Below are positions 46,949 to 56,246 of a stretch of DNA of 64,000 nucleotides, piece after piece (position 1 is the first letter of the stretch; each line of letters starts with the position of its first letter). The notes under the pieces are model-generated. The model had not been told where the DNA came from. It was given only the letters and a program-made list of their open reading frames with translations, and ran no database searches. The position numbers were made by a program, and so were the translations under genes. Where the stretch lies: the NCBI RefSeq assembly GCF_023736155.1, contig NZ_JAMLJJ010000007.1, positions 46,054 to 110,053 on the forward strand, given 5' to 3'. Source of the stretch: Larsenimonas salina (GTDB lineage: Bacteria; Pseudomonadota; Gammaproteobacteria; Pseudomonadales; Halomonadaceae).

Positions 46949-47446
46949 CGTGTGTATGTCCCGTTCACGGCGAAGCCGGCCCATGGCGTTGAGTATTAGC
47001 GCGTAAGGTACGGCCTGCGCCTTCGGTGTTGCGGGGCAAATGAAAAATCGGCCATTCAAGGCCTGACGCCAGGGGAGCGGGTGATAATCGAGCGTGCGGC
47101 GAAACCCGCGCCATCGCACCTGCACCCGCTCTGAAAATGTGTGCCGTGCAATGATCTGATCCGTCCCCCGATTTACGACCAATACCGTCTGCCAGTCCAC
47201 GTTCGTTTGACAATGCGCTCCATCGGCGCTGCCACACACTCTGACGCTGTGCTGTGTGGCTTGGCTACTCTGCCTTGCGACGGCGAGCAGCCGACTCAGC
47301 GTCGTTATTTCGGCCTCAATCTCCCGCTCCGTCGTCGTTTCCATCTGCGCTAGACTAAGTGCAGTGAGCAGTCCTGCGAGCGCGAGCGCACACAGACAGG
47401 ACATCAACGAGAAGCCGCGTTGTCGTGCAACGGTGAAAATCAACAT
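46931..47446 (-). CDS. fimT: FimT/GspH-like pseudopilin
   Basis: Pseudopilin of 171 residues with a class III signal RQRGFSLMSCLCALALAGLL; mature position 5 is serine rather than glutamate. The C-terminal half fits the GspH/FimT domain (FFICPATPKAQAVPYALILN, NAMGRLR). FimT proteins in related bacteria bind DNA during uptake or join the minor pilins. It is divergent from thiO (20 bp), the adjacency known from pseudomonads. No good ribosome-binding site precedes the ATG. Assignment to fimT rather than another GspH-type pseudopilin is moderate. Confidence 0.72.
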   Translation of the reverse strand: MLIFTVARQRGFSLMSCLCALALAGLLTALSLAQMETTTEREIEAEITTLSRLLAVARQSSQATQHSVRVCGSADGAHCQTNVDWQTVLVVNRGTDQIIARHTFSERVQVRWRGFRRTLDYHPLPWRQALNGRFFICPATPKAQAVPYALILNAMGRLRRERDIHTSCGDL

Positions 47447-47466
47447 TTTATATTAGGGGCGTTTAA

Positions 47467-48570
47467 TTGAGTGATGTAGTGGTTATCGGCGGCGGTGTCT
47501 CAGGCCTTATGACGGCCAGGTATCTGGTGGAGGCAGGCGCCAGCGTGACGGTAATCGACCGCCAGGACTGTGCACGCGAGGCCTCCTGGGCCGGCGGCGG
47601 CATCGTTTCACCGCTTTACCCCTGGAAATACCGGCGCTGCGTCAATGAACTGGCACGCCACTCGATCGCCGAATATCCGGGGGTGGTCACGGCACTGACG
47701 GAGGCGACCGGTATTGACCCCGAATTTTCCCGGCCTGGCATCTACTACATCGATGTCGATAACACCGACGATATTCTTGAGTGGGCCAGCGCGCTTTCTG
47801 CCACAGTGTTGCCGCAGAAAGGCCCGCCCATCGAGGCGTCGCTGCCCACCTTGTCCCACCGCTATGACAGCGGTGTCTTCATGCCGGGTCTTGGTAGTCT
47901 CAGAACGCCAAGGCTTGGTCAGGCGCTTAGGCGCTGGGCGCAGGAATCGCCTCATGTACGCTTGCTTGAAGGCGTCGACGTAAAGCGCGTGCGCATCGAT
48001 CAATCCCAGGCGGTCGGCGTGGAAACCTCGCATTCACTTTTAAGCGCCGGCGACGTGGTGGTGTGTAGTGGTGCCTGGAGCGGGGAGCTGCTGGCGGCCA
48101 ATCGCATCACCTTGCCGGTGTACCCGGTCAAGGGACAGATGCTGTTGTTCAAGGCCTCGCCCGAATTCCTATCCCACGTGGTGCTCTCGCACGGGTTTTA
48201 TGCCATTCCAAGGCGGGATGGGCATGTGCTTGTCGGCAGCACGTTTGAAGAGGTGGGCTTTGACAAGACGCCGAGCGAGCAGGCCCGCGCGCTACTGTTC
48301 GATCAGGCGCTCGACCTTTTTCCAGCGTTGGGCGACTGCCCGGTGGTCCACCACTGGGCGGGCCTGCGACCGGGGGCGCCAGACAGCATTCCCCATATCG
48401 GGCCGGTTGCCGACATCAAGGGCCTCTGGGTGAACGCCGGCCACTTCGGAAACGGCGTGGTTCTGGCGCCGGGGGCCAGCCGTTTATTGGTCGAACAGAT
48501 GACGGGGGATCCCTGCTGTGTGGATCCGACGTCGTATCACACGGCGCTCAAGAACTGCGCCATTGCCTAG
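47467..48570 (+). CDS. thiO: FAD-dependent glycine oxidase ThiO
   Basis: Oxidises glycine to iminoacetate for the thiazole ring of thiamine. The 367-residue DAO-family flavoprotein has the N-terminal motif VVVIGGGVSGLMTARYL, the loop EASWAGGGIVSPLYPW, and the C-terminal GLRPGAPDSIPHIGP and NAGHFGNGVVLAPG. The start is TTG at 47467, the only codon that keeps the whole Rossmann strand, with AGGGG upstream. Its stop overlaps that of the convergent PP0621-family gene in a CTAG palindrome. Another D-amino-acid oxidase specificity is possible. Confidence 0.9.
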   Translation: MSDVVVIGGGVSGLMTARYLVEAGASVTVIDRQDCAREASWAGGGIVSPLYPWKYRRCVNELARHSIAEYPGVVTALTEATGIDPEFSRPGIYYIDVDNTDDILEWASALSATVLPQKGPPIEASLPTLSHRYDSGVFMPGLGSLRTPRLGQALRRWAQESPHVRLLEGVDVKRVRIDQSQAVGVETSHSLLSAGDVVVCSGAWSGELLAANRITLPVYPVKGQMLLFKASPEFLSHVVLSHGFYAIPRRDGHVLVGSTFEEVGFDKTPSEQARALLFDQALDLFPALGDCPVVHHWAGLRPGAPDSIPHIGPVADIKGLWVNAGHFGNGVVLAPGASRLLVEQMTGDPCCVDPTSYHTALKNCAIA

Positions 48571-48815
48571 TGCCGATCGTTTCGTTGCAGGTACTGTACC
48601 CGATGCGCCTGACAGCAAAAGTGATCCGCCCCCTGACGTACGGCGTCCGGTTCCGGTATGTGCAGCTGGCACTGAGCGCAACGCACCATGCGGTGCTCCT
48701 GATTCGAATGGGCGGCCGGATTTGACGCCTTGAGCGACCGCGTTTTGCGCTTGAGTGCGCGATAGGCCATGAAACCAAGCCATATAAGCGCAAGAAGGAT
48801 CAGAAAGCGTGCCAT
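48567..48815 (-). CDS. PP0621-family protein (membrane-anchored zinc-ribbon)
   Basis: Small 82-residue protein from the ATG at 48815 (AAGGA upstream). It has one N-terminal membrane helix (MARFLILLALIWLGFMAYRA), a basic/polar linker, and a C-terminal zinc-ribbon-like part with two cysteine pairs (MVRCAQCQLHIPEPDAV and HFCCQAHRVQYL). This is the layout of the PP0621 family, found near bamD in pseudomonads. Function unknown. It is convergent with thiO. Confidence 0.8.
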   Translation of the reverse strand: MARFLILLALIWLGFMAYRALKRKTRSLKASNPAAHSNQEHRMVRCAQCQLHIPEPDAVRQGADHFCCQAHRVQYLQRNDRH

Positions 48816-48969
48816 GATATTCCTTGGTAGGTCACCGTTCACAATGCGTACAATGAGCCCATGTTATCAAACAGCTGTCCGAATGACCGCTACTCAGACC
48901 GAGCGTGACGTTCGGGCGCGAGCCATGTAGTCGGCGCAACGCGCCTCGGGAATAAAAGAAAGGTTGTTC

Positions 48970-50637
48970 ATGAATCAAGAGTATTCAACCCCATCGGATG
49001 CGACGTCGTTGACTGTGGTCATGGCCCAGCTCGATCCGCTGGTCGGCGACGTCAGAGGCAACGCCCTGAAGGCCATCGAGGGTGTGCGCGAGGCGCGAAT
49101 CGAACACAACGCCGATATCGTCGTGCTGCCCGAGCTGTTCTTGACGGGCTATCCCCCTGAAGATTTGCTACTGCGTGATTCGATGCACGCACGGGTCGAG
49201 GAAGCGCTTGACACCATGGCCGCGCAGATGGCCTCCGATGTATTGGTCGTGATCGGCTACCCTGCTCTAAGAGACGGCAAGCGTTATAACGTCGCCGGTG
49301 CTTTGTACGGGGGGCAGTGGCTTCATGAATACCGCAAGCAGGCCCTGCCCAACTACCTGGTCTTTGACGAGCAGCGCTATTTCGAGCCAGGCAACGCGCC
49401 GTGCGTGTTCGAGTTCAAGGGAGCGCGACTGGCGCTTCTGATCTGTGAGGATTTGTGGGATGACGGCCCCATCGAGCAGATCAAGGATCAGGGTGTCGAT
49501 ATCATTCTGTCCCCCAATGGCTCGCCTTACCACGTCGACAAGTTCGAAGAGCGTGTGGCGCTGATGAGCCAGCGCGCCCGTCAGGCCGGCGCCAGTATCG
49601 TGTACGTCAACCAGATCGGTGGTCAGGATGAGCTGGTGTTCGATGGGGCCTCGTTTGCGCTCGATGCAGACGGTGACACCGTCGCCCAGGCGCCGGCCTG
49701 GGAAGTGGGAATCATGCCGGTACAATTCGAGCGGCGCGATGAGCGTGTCGTGGCGCTTTCCGGTGAGCGTTACCCCTGGCCCACGGATGAAGAGTCGCTT
49801 TACTGCGCACTGGTCTCCGGCGTGCGGGACTACGTCAATAAAAGCGGGTTCAAGGGGGTAGTACTCGGGCTCTCAGGCGGCATCGATTCGGGCCTGTCGC
49901 TTGCCATCGCGGTCGATGCGCTGGGCGCTGATCGAGTGCACGCGGTCATGATGCCCTATCACTACACCGCCGAAATTTCGCGAGAAGACGCCGCCGAGCA
50001 GGCCAGGGCGCTTGGGGTCGAGTATGACGTTATGCCGATCGCGCCGATGGTCGAGGCCTTTACCGAGACGCTGTCGCAAAGCTTCGAAGGCCTTGCGCGC
50101 GACACAACCGAGGAAAACCTTCAGTCGCGCTGCCGTGGCGTCTTGTTGATGGCGATCTCCAACAAGAAGGGCCTGATGGTACTGACCACAGGCAACAAGA
50201 GCGAAATGGCGGTCGGCTACGCCACCCTTTATGGAGACATGGTTGGTGGCTATAACGCGCTCAAGGACGTCTACAAGACCTGGGTGTATCGACTGGCGCG
50301 CTGGCGTAATCAGCAGGGCGACGGCGAGATGATTCCCGATCGGGTGATTACGCGCCCGCCGTCGGCTGAGTTGGCGCCGGATCAGAAGGACTCCGACTCC
50401 CTGCCGGAGTACGACGTACTCGATGGGATTCTTCGCTGCTACATCGAGGGCGATGAGAGCCTTGAAACCATCGTTGGGCGCGGATATCAGTATGACGATG
50501 TCGAGCGCACCATTCGTCTGGTCGATCGTAACGAATACAAGCGTCGTCAGGCCCCGCCAGGCGTACGTGTGACCCGGCGAGGCTTTGGCCGCGACCGGCG
50601 CTACCCGATCGTCAACGGCTGGCAGCCCGGCAATTGA
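48970..50637 (+). CDS. nadE: Glutamine-dependent NAD+ synthetase
   Basis: Last step of NAD synthesis: amidates deamido-NAD+ with ammonia released from glutamine. The 555-residue protein joins an N-terminal nitrilase-type glutaminase (about 1-250: catalytic Glu in LPELFLTGYPPEDLL, Lys in YRKQALPNY, Cys in LLICEDLWDDG) to a C-terminal synthetase with the PP-loop GLSGGIDSGLSLAI. Further marks are TTGNKSEMAVGYATLYGDM and RPPSAEL. ATG at 48970 has AAAGG 6 nt upstream. A terminator follows. The longer eukaryotic-type NadE is excluded by length. Confidence 0.95.
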   Translation: MNQEYSTPSDATSLTVVMAQLDPLVGDVRGNALKAIEGVREARIEHNADIVVLPELFLTGYPPEDLLLRDSMHARVEEALDTMAAQMASDVLVVIGYPALRDGKRYNVAGALYGGQWLHEYRKQALPNYLVFDEQRYFEPGNAPCVFEFKGARLALLICEDLWDDGPIEQIKDQGVDIILSPNGSPYHVDKFEERVALMSQRARQAGASIVYVNQIGGQDELVFDGASFALDADGDTVAQAPAWEVGIMPVQFERRDERVVALSGERYPWPTDEESLYCALVSGVRDYVNKSGFKGVVLGLSGGIDSGLSLAIAVDALGADRVHAVMMPYHYTAEISREDAAEQARALGVEYDVMPIAPMVEAFTETLSQSFEGLARDTTEENLQSRCRGVLLMAISNKKGLMVLTTGNKSEMAVGYATLYGDMVGGYNALKDVYKTWVYRLARWRNQQGDGEMIPDRVITRPPSAELAPDQKDSDSLPEYDVLDGILRCYIEGDESLETIVGRGYQYDDVERTIRLVDRNEYKRRQAPPGVRVTRRGFGRDRRYPIVNGWQPGN

Positions 50638-50655
50638 ATCTGTTTCTGCTTGCAT

Positions 50656-50683
50656 AAAAAACCCTGCCTAGGCAGGGGTTTTT
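50656..50683. terminator. Bidirectional terminator between nadE and bamD
   Basis: A run of A, CCCTGCC, TA, GGCAGGG, then a T tract. Serves the convergent nadE and bamD. Confidence 0.9.
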
Positions 50684-50700
50684 ATTGGCCCGGGCAGCAA

Positions 50701-51522
50701 TCAGCCAGCGCCATGCGCTTTCAGCGGTTTGGCATCAACGTAGCGTGGCACGAACGTGTCGCCTCGCAGTCGATCGTTTTTCGGATCGTTTTTGATCAGC
50801 TCGGTCAGAACTTCTCTTGCGCGATCCTTCATGCCAAGGCCCAAGTAGCCTTCCACCATGACCGCAAGCGCATCGCGTGTGGCCGGTGTCTGCGGGTAAT
50901 GATCGATAACCCACTGACCGCGCTTGACCGCCGCAGTGTAGGCCTCTTTGCGCAGATAGAAATCGGCGGCCTGCAGTTCGTTTCGAGCCAGCACGTTTCG
51001 AAGATAAATGATGCGCTGACGGGCATCGGGAGCGTAGGGGCTATCCGGGAAGCGACGAACCAGCTCGCCGAAATCGACGTAGGCATCCCGAGTCGCGCCG
51101 AGATCGCGTTTTGAAATGTCGATCAGGTCAAGGCCCTCAAGACTGAACCGGCCGGCCTCCCAGGCCGCGAGGCCGCGCAGGTAATAGGCGTAATCGACCT
51201 GAGCGTTGTCCGGGTGCAGACGAATGAAGCGGCTGGCTGCGGCGCGGGTCTGATCCCAGTTCTCGACCTGGTAGTAGCCGTAGATCAGCTCGAGCTGAGC
51301 CTGCTCGGCGTAGTCACCGAACGGGTAGCGGCTGTCCAGCGCTTCCAGATAGTTGACTGCTGCCGAATAGCGCCCATCGTCGAGTGCCTTCTGGGCTTGT
51401 TGATAAAGTTGTTGCTCAGGAGCGTCCTGAGTCTGCTTGTTGCCGTCGCCTGCGCAACCGGCCAGCAGGCCCAGCGTCAACGCGAGTACACTCAGAGAAA
51501 TGGCGCGCATCATTTTCCTCAT
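50701..51522 (-). CDS. bamD: Outer membrane protein assembly factor BamD
   Basis: Essential lipoprotein of the BAM complex that inserts beta-barrel proteins into the outer membrane. It has a lipoprotein signal with lipobox LLAGC near residue 20 and then TPR repeats (YQQAQKALDDGRYSAAVNYL, YPFGDYAEQAQLELIYGYY, RFIRLHPDNAQVDYAYYLRG). The start MRKMMRAISLSVLAL is used; an ATG three or four codons later has a better-spaced AGGA and is equally possible. Length (about 270) is normal. It is divergent from rluD, as in many gammaproteobacteria. Confidence 0.95.
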   Translation of the reverse strand: MRKMMRAISLSVLALTLGLLAGCAGDGNKQTQDAPEQQLYQQAQKALDDGRYSAAVNYLEALDSRYPFGDYAEQAQLELIYGYYQVENWDQTRAAASRFIRLHPDNAQVDYAYYLRGLAAWEAGRFSLEGLDLIDISKRDLGATRDAYVDFGELVRRFPDSPYAPDARQRIIYLRNVLARNELQAADFYLRKEAYTAAVKRGQWVIDHYPQTPATRDALAVMVEGYLGLGMKDRAREVLTELIKNDPKNDRLRGDTFVPRYVDAKPLKAHGAG

Positions 51523-51652
51523 ATCGGGCATTTCTTGATGGGCGTGATAGACTTCGCCGCGATGATCCGTCAAGCCCTCGGGCTTTGATCGGGTACTATA
51601 AAGCATCACTTGATGATAAGACACCTTAGGGCATCGACGCCCGGGAGAGTGG

Positions 51653-52615
51653 ATGGCCGATAAGATAGAGCGCGACCGGACGGTACCGGACGAAATGATG
51701 GGATGGCGTCTGGATCAGGCGGCGGCGGAGCTGTTCAGCGAGTTCTCTCGCCAGCGTCTCAAGCAGTGGATCAACGAACAGGCCCTTTTGTGCAATGGGG
51801 CGCCGGCCAAGCCCAAATCGAAGGTACAGGGCGGCGAATCCTTGATCATCAATGCTGAGCTGGCGCCTCAGGGCGACTGGACGCCGGAGGCCATCGAACT
51901 TGATATTCGTTTCGAAGATGACAGTGTCCTGGTGATCAACAAACCCTCGGGGCTCGTGGTGCATCCGGCGGCGGGCAACTACGATGGCACGCTGTTGAAT
52001 GCGCTGATTCATCACTGCCCCTCGCTTACCCAGCTGCCCCGAGCCGGCATCGTGCATCGACTCGACAAGCTGACCACGGGGCTGATGGTCGTTGCGAAAA
52101 CGCTGCAGGCTCAGACCTCGCTGGTGGAGCAGCTTCAGTCCAAGACGGTCACGCGTGAGTACGACGCCATCGTCAATGGCCCGATGATCGCCGGGGGCCA
52201 CGTCGACCAGCCCATCGGGCGCCACCCGAAGGACCGCAAGCGCCAGGCTGTGGTCAGCGCAGGCAAGCCGGCCGTGACGCATTACCGCGTTCAGGAGCGT
52301 TTTCGTGGCCATACGCACGTACGCTGCCGGCTCGAGACCGGTCGAACGCACCAGATCCGCGTTCACATGGCCCATGTGCACCACCCGCTGGTAGGTGATC
52401 CGGTCTATGGTGGCCGGCTTAAGCAGGTAGCCGGTGCAAGTGACGCGCTCAAGGAGGCGCTGCGCGGCTTCAATCGACAGGCGCTTCATGCGCGGCGCTT
52501 GAGCTTCGAGCACCCGGATCACGGCGAGCCGGTGACGATCGAAGCCGAGTTGCCGGATGACATGCAGATCTTGCTGCATCACCTTCGAACCGACACGGAA
52601 GAATACGCGTCATGA
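51653..52615 (+). CDS. rluD: 23S rRNA pseudouridine synthase RluD
   Basis: Makes pseudouridines 1911, 1915 and 1917 in helix 69 of 23S rRNA. The 320-residue protein has an N-terminal S4-like domain (about 15-75; WRLDQAAAELFSEFSRQRL) and the RluA-type catalytic core with the aspartate in HRLDKLTTGLMV, plus GRTHQIRVHMAH and HPLVGDPVYGG. It overlaps pgeF by 4 bp. The position rluD-pgeF-clpB is strongly conserved and favours RluD over RluC. Confidence 0.95.
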   Translation: MADKIERDRTVPDEMMGWRLDQAAAELFSEFSRQRLKQWINEQALLCNGAPAKPKSKVQGGESLIINAELAPQGDWTPEAIELDIRFEDDSVLVINKPSGLVVHPAAGNYDGTLLNALIHHCPSLTQLPRAGIVHRLDKLTTGLMVVAKTLQAQTSLVEQLQSKTVTREYDAIVNGPMIAGGHVDQPIGRHPKDRKRQAVVSAGKPAVTHYRVQERFRGHTHVRCRLETGRTHQIRVHMAHVHHPLVGDPVYGGRLKQVAGASDALKEALRGFNRQALHARRLSFEHPDHGEPVTIEAELPDDMQILLHHLRTDTEEYAS

Positions 52616-53355
52616 TCCCCTCCCGACCGACCCTGTTGCTGCCCGAATGGGAGGCGCCCAGCACCGTGGGCGCGTTCATGACCACGCGGGAAACCGGGCC
52701 AAGTCGGACGCCGTACACGGCCTTCAACCCGGCCATGCACGTCGGCGATGACGCAGAGACCGTCTCGCTTTGCCGCCAGTTGATCAGCGATGAGATCGGT
52801 GATGACCGACCGATACTCTGGCTCGATCAGGTGCACGGCACCACCGTTCAGCGCCGGTTCGAGACCGCGCCAAAAGCCGACGCTGCCATCGCCTATGATG
52901 CCGAGTACGCCTGTGCAGTGATGACCGCTGATTGCCTGCCGCTGTTCATCTGCGATGGCGCCGGCACGCAGGTCTCGGTGGTTCATGCCGGGTGGCGCGG
53001 CCTGCGTGACGGCGTGATTGAAGCGGCCATCGAGGCGTTCGAGGCTGATCCGGCGGATCTTCTGGTCTGGCTCGGTCCTGCCATCTCGAACGCGCAGTTC
53101 GAAGTGGGCGAAGAGGTGCGTGAGGCGTTTCTCGAGGTACAGCCCGAGGCGTTCAAGGCGTTTGATCCAAGCCCGTATCGGCTCAAGCATTACATGGGTG
53201 ATCTCTATAAGCTGGCCAGACAGCGTCTGACCGGGCTCGGGGTGCATCGCATCAGCGGCGGGCACTTTTGTACCGCCTCCGACGAGCGGTTCTATTCCTA
53301 CCGCCGTGACGGCGTCACCGGCCGCATGGCAAGCGTCATCTGGCTGGCACGCTGA
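52612..53355 (+). CDS. pgeF: Peptidoglycan editing factor PgeF (YfiH, laccase-domain)
   Basis: Member of the YfiH/DUF152 family, once called polyphenol oxidase. E. coli YfiH keeps peptidoglycan precursor composition correct by removing L-Ser-containing mistakes; some relatives act on purine nucleosides. The 247-residue protein has the conserved metal-site residues in WLDQVHGTTV, MTADCLPLFICD and VHAGWRGLRDGVIE, and the C-terminal SGGHFCTASDERFYSYRRDG. Cotranscribed with rluD. Confidence 0.92.
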   Translation: MIPSRPTLLLPEWEAPSTVGAFMTTRETGPSRTPYTAFNPAMHVGDDAETVSLCRQLISDEIGDDRPILWLDQVHGTTVQRRFETAPKADAAIAYDAEYACAVMTADCLPLFICDGAGTQVSVVHAGWRGLRDGVIEAAIEAFEADPADLLVWLGPAISNAQFEVGEEVREAFLEVQPEAFKAFDPSPYRLKHYMGDLYKLARQRLTGLGVHRISGGHFCTASDERFYSYRRDGVTGRMASVIWLAR

Positions 53356-53388
53356 GCCAGGCTGTCCGGGTTTTTTAGCGCGACCTAC

Positions 53389-53414
53389 CTTGAAATCCAT
53401 CGGTTCGCCACTAT
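53389..53414 (+). promoter_or_regulatory. Putative sigma-32 heat-shock promoter of clpB
   Basis: CTTGAAA (53389-53395) is a perfect -35 for RpoH. A C-rich CCACTAT (53408-53414) lies at about 13 bp and partly fits CCCCATNT. It is 84 bp upstream of clpB. Confidence 0.6.
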
Positions 53415-53497
53415 CTATGAGTCATCATTGAACTAAACGGCATCGCTGATTCAGGGGCTTTCGAGCCACTTGAGCCCAGATGCCTGGAGGATGACTC

Positions 53498-56083
53498 ATG
53501 AGAATGGATCGACTGACCAGCAAGCTTCAAAACGCACTCGCCGACGCTCAATCGCTCGCGGTTGGGCGGGGCCATAACGAGCTGCAGCCCGCCCATGTAC
53601 TGAGCGCGTTATTTGATGCGCGTGACAGCGGCTTCAAATCGCTGATTCAAAAGGCCGGTGGCAACCCCGACCAGGTACGCCGCGGGCTGGAATCGCACCT
53701 TGATAACCTGCCGACCGTCAGCCAGTTCGACGGCAACGTCGGCATGAGCCAGTCGCTCGGCCAGCTTCTGAATCTGGCCGACCGCGAGGCGCAAGGCCGC
53801 GGCGATCAGTACGTCGCCAGCGAACTGGTGCTGGTGGCCGCGCTTGAAATGAAGCACGACGTCAGCAAGCTCTTGAAGCAGGCCGGGCTCGACGCCAAGC
53901 ACGTGCGCGCCGCGATCGATCAGCTTCGAGGCGGCGAGACGGTCGATGACGCATCCGCTGAAGAGACCCGCGAGGCGCTCGAGAAGTACACCACCGACCT
54001 GACCGCCCGCGCCGCCAGTGGCAAGCTTGATCCCGTGATCGGTCGAGACGAGGAAATTCGCCGAACCATTCAGGTGCTTCAGCGCCGCACCAAGAACAAC
54101 CCGGTCCTGATCGGTGAGCCTGGTGTGGGCAAGACCGCCATTGTCGAGGGGCTTGCCAGTCGTATCGTCAATGGCGAAGTGCCGGAAGGGCTCAAGAACA
54201 AGCGTGTTCTGTCGCTTGATCTCGGTGCGCTGCTGGCCGGGGCCAAGTACCGCGGCGATTTCGAGGAGCGCCTCAAGGGCGTGCTCAATGAGCTCTCAAA
54301 GGAAGAGGGTCGTGTGATTCTCTTCATCGACGAGCTGCACACCATGGTCGGTGCGGGCAAGGCCGAAGGCTCGATGGACGCCGGCAACATGCTGAAGCCC
54401 GCGCTTGCCCGCGGTGAGCTTCACTGCGTGGGCGCGACCACCCTTGATGAATATCGCCAGGACATCGAAAAAGACGCCGCGCTCGAGCGTCGCTTCCAGA
54501 AAGTACTGGTCGATGAGCCGTCCGAAGAAGACACCATCGCGATTCTTCGCGGGTTGAAAGAGCGTTACGAGGTCCATCACGGCGTCGATATTACCGATTC
54601 GGCGATTATCGCGGCGGCCAAGCTTTCCACGCGCTACATTACCGACCGGCAGCTGCCGGACAAGGCTATCGATCTGATCGATGAGGCCGCCTCGCGCATT
54701 CGCATGGAGATGGATTCCAAGCCCGAGGAAATGGACCGGCTCGAACGGCGCCTGATTCAGCTCAAGATCGAGCGCGAAGCGCTCAAGAAAGAGACCGATG
54801 AAGCCTCCCGTCGTCGGCTCGAAACGCTTGAGACCACCATCGGTGAACTCGAGCGTGAATACGCCGACCTCGATGAGGTCTGGACCGCCGAAAAAGCGAG
54901 TCTTCAGGGCGCGGCCCAGTACAAGGCCGAGCTCGAGCAGGCTCGTATCGAGCTTGAGACCGCGCGGCGTCAGGGCGATCTCGGGAAAATGTCCGAGCTT
55001 CAGTACGGCCGGATTCCAGAGCTTGAGCGCAAGATCAGCGAGGCCGGCGAAGCCGAGCAGACGCCGCTGCACCTGCTGCGCTCCAATGTGACTGAGGAAG
55101 AAATTGCCGAGGTGGTGTCACGCTGGACCGGCATTCCGGTGGCCAAGATGCTCGAAGGCGAGCGCGACAAGCTGCTGCGCATGGAAGAGGCGCTGCATGA
55201 GCGCGTAATCGGTCAAAACGAAGCGGTAGAGGCGGTTTCCAATGCGGTGCGCCGCTCACGCGCCGGCATTAGTGACCCGAACCGGCCCAATGGCTCGTTC
55301 CTGTTTCTCGGGCCGACCGGGGTCGGCAAGACCGAGCTGTGCAAGTCGCTCGCCAACTTCCTGTTCGATACCGAAGAGGCCATGGTGCGCATCGATATGT
55401 CCGAGTTCATGGAGAAGCATTCCGTGGCTCGGTTGATCGGGGCGCCGCCGGGGTATGTCGGCTATGAAGAGGGGGGCTATCTGACCGAAGCCGTTCGCCG
55501 CAAGCCCTATTCGGTGCTGCTGCTCGATGAGGTCGAAAAGGCCCACCCGGATGTGTTCAATATCCTGTTGCAGGTGCTGGAAGATGGTCGACTGACCGAC
55601 GGCCAGGGGCGCACGGTCGACTTCCGTAACACCGTAGTGGTCATGACCTCGAACATGGGCAGCGACGTCATTCAGGCCTTTGGCGGCGGTGAATCCGACT
55701 ACGACGCGATGAAGCGCTCGGTCATGGACGTGGTCAGTAACCACTTCCGGCCTGAGCTGATCAACCGCATCGATGAAGTCGTGGTCTTCCACGCTCTGGC
55801 GAAAAATGAGATTGCGCGGATTGCCTCGATCCAGCTCGACCGCCTGCGTCAGCGCCTCAAGGAGCGTGACATGGCGCTCGAGGTTTCGGAGGCGGCGATG
55901 GCGAAGCTGGCCGAGGCCGGATTTGACCCGGTCTACGGTGCCCGCCCGCTCAAGCGTGCGATTCAGAGTCAGCTCGAAAACCCGTTGGCGCAGGCGCTGC
56001 TCTCCGGGCGCTTCGGGCCGGGCGACACCATCGAGGTGGATGTCGAGGACGAGGCGCTGTCGTTCCATACAAAATCGGCGTAA
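53498..56083 (+). CDS. clpB: ATP-dependent disaggregase ClpB
   Basis: Hexameric AAA+ chaperone that rescues aggregated proteins with DnaK. The 861-residue protein has the N domain (about 1-145), AAA-1 with [13 protein letters not shown] and [10 protein letters not shown], the coiled-coil middle domain (about 400-525; ERREALK-type heptads), and AAA-2 with [13 protein letters not shown] and [12 protein letters not shown]. It starts [18 protein letters not shown]. It has no ClpP-binding loop typical of ClpA. Heat-shock control is expected from the sigma-32-like promoter. Confidence 0.97.
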   Translation: MRMDRLTSKLQNALADAQSLAVGRGHNELQPAHVLSALFDARDSGFKSLIQKAGGNPDQVRRGLESHLDNLPTVSQFDGNVGMSQSLGQLLNLADREAQGRGDQYVASELVLVAALEMKHDVSKLLKQAGLDAKHVRAAIDQLRGGETVDDASAEETREALEKYTTDLTARAASGKLDPVIGRDEEIRRTIQVLQRRTKNNPVLIGEPGVGKTAIVEGLASRIVNGEVPEGLKNKRVLSLDLGALLAGAKYRGDFEERLKGVLNELSKEEGRVILFIDELHTMVGAGKAEGSMDAGNMLKPALARGELHCVGATTLDEYRQDIEKDAALERRFQKVLVDEPSEEDTIAILRGLKERYEVHHGVDITDSAIIAAAKLSTRYITDRQLPDKAIDLIDEAASRIRMEMDSKPEEMDRLERRLIQLKIEREALKKETDEASRRRLETLETTIGELEREYADLDEVWTAEKASLQGAAQYKAELEQARIELETARRQGDLGKMSELQYGRIPELERKISEAGEAEQTPLHLLRSNVTEEEIAEVVSRWTGIPVAKMLEGERDKLLRMEEALHERVIGQNEAVEAVSNAVRRSRAGISDPNRPNGSFLFLGPTGVGKTELCKSLANFLFDTEEAMVRIDMSEFMEKHSVARLIGAPPGYVGYEEGGYLTEAVRRKPYSVLLLDEVEKAHPDVFNILLQVLEDGRLTDGQGRTVDFRNTVVVMTSNMGSDVIQAFGGGESDYDAMKRSVMDVVSNHFRPELINRIDEVVVFHALAKNEIARIASIQLDRLRQRLKERDMALEVSEAAMAKLAEAGFDPVYGARPLKRAIQSQLENPLAQALLSGRFGPGDTIEVDVEDEALSFHTKSA

Positions 56084-56116
56084 GCGCAACGCCTTTCCGT
56101 GCCGCATTGAGTAATA

Positions 56117-56144
56117 AAAAGCCCCGCCTAGGCGGGGTTTTTTT
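56117..56144 (+). terminator. Intrinsic terminator of clpB
   Basis: CCCCGCC (56122-56128), TA, GGCGGGG (56131-56137), seven T, with a run of A before it; may act in both directions. Confidence 0.9.
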
Positions 56145-56210
56145 AAGCGTACGACGCGCAGCTCTGAGGGGCGTGATGATCGCCTATGAGTAGTAGGCGT
56201 ACCGCGTCAT

Positions 56211-56236
56211 CGAGCATCGGTTTGACGCGATGCTCG
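56211..56236. terminator. Hairpin downstream of the trehalase gene
   Basis: CGAGCATCG, 8 nt loop, CGATGCTCG: perfect 9 bp stem, 10 bp beyond the trehalase stop on the minus strand. No T tract. Confidence 0.45.
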
Positions 56237-56246
56237 GCTTGGGCGG

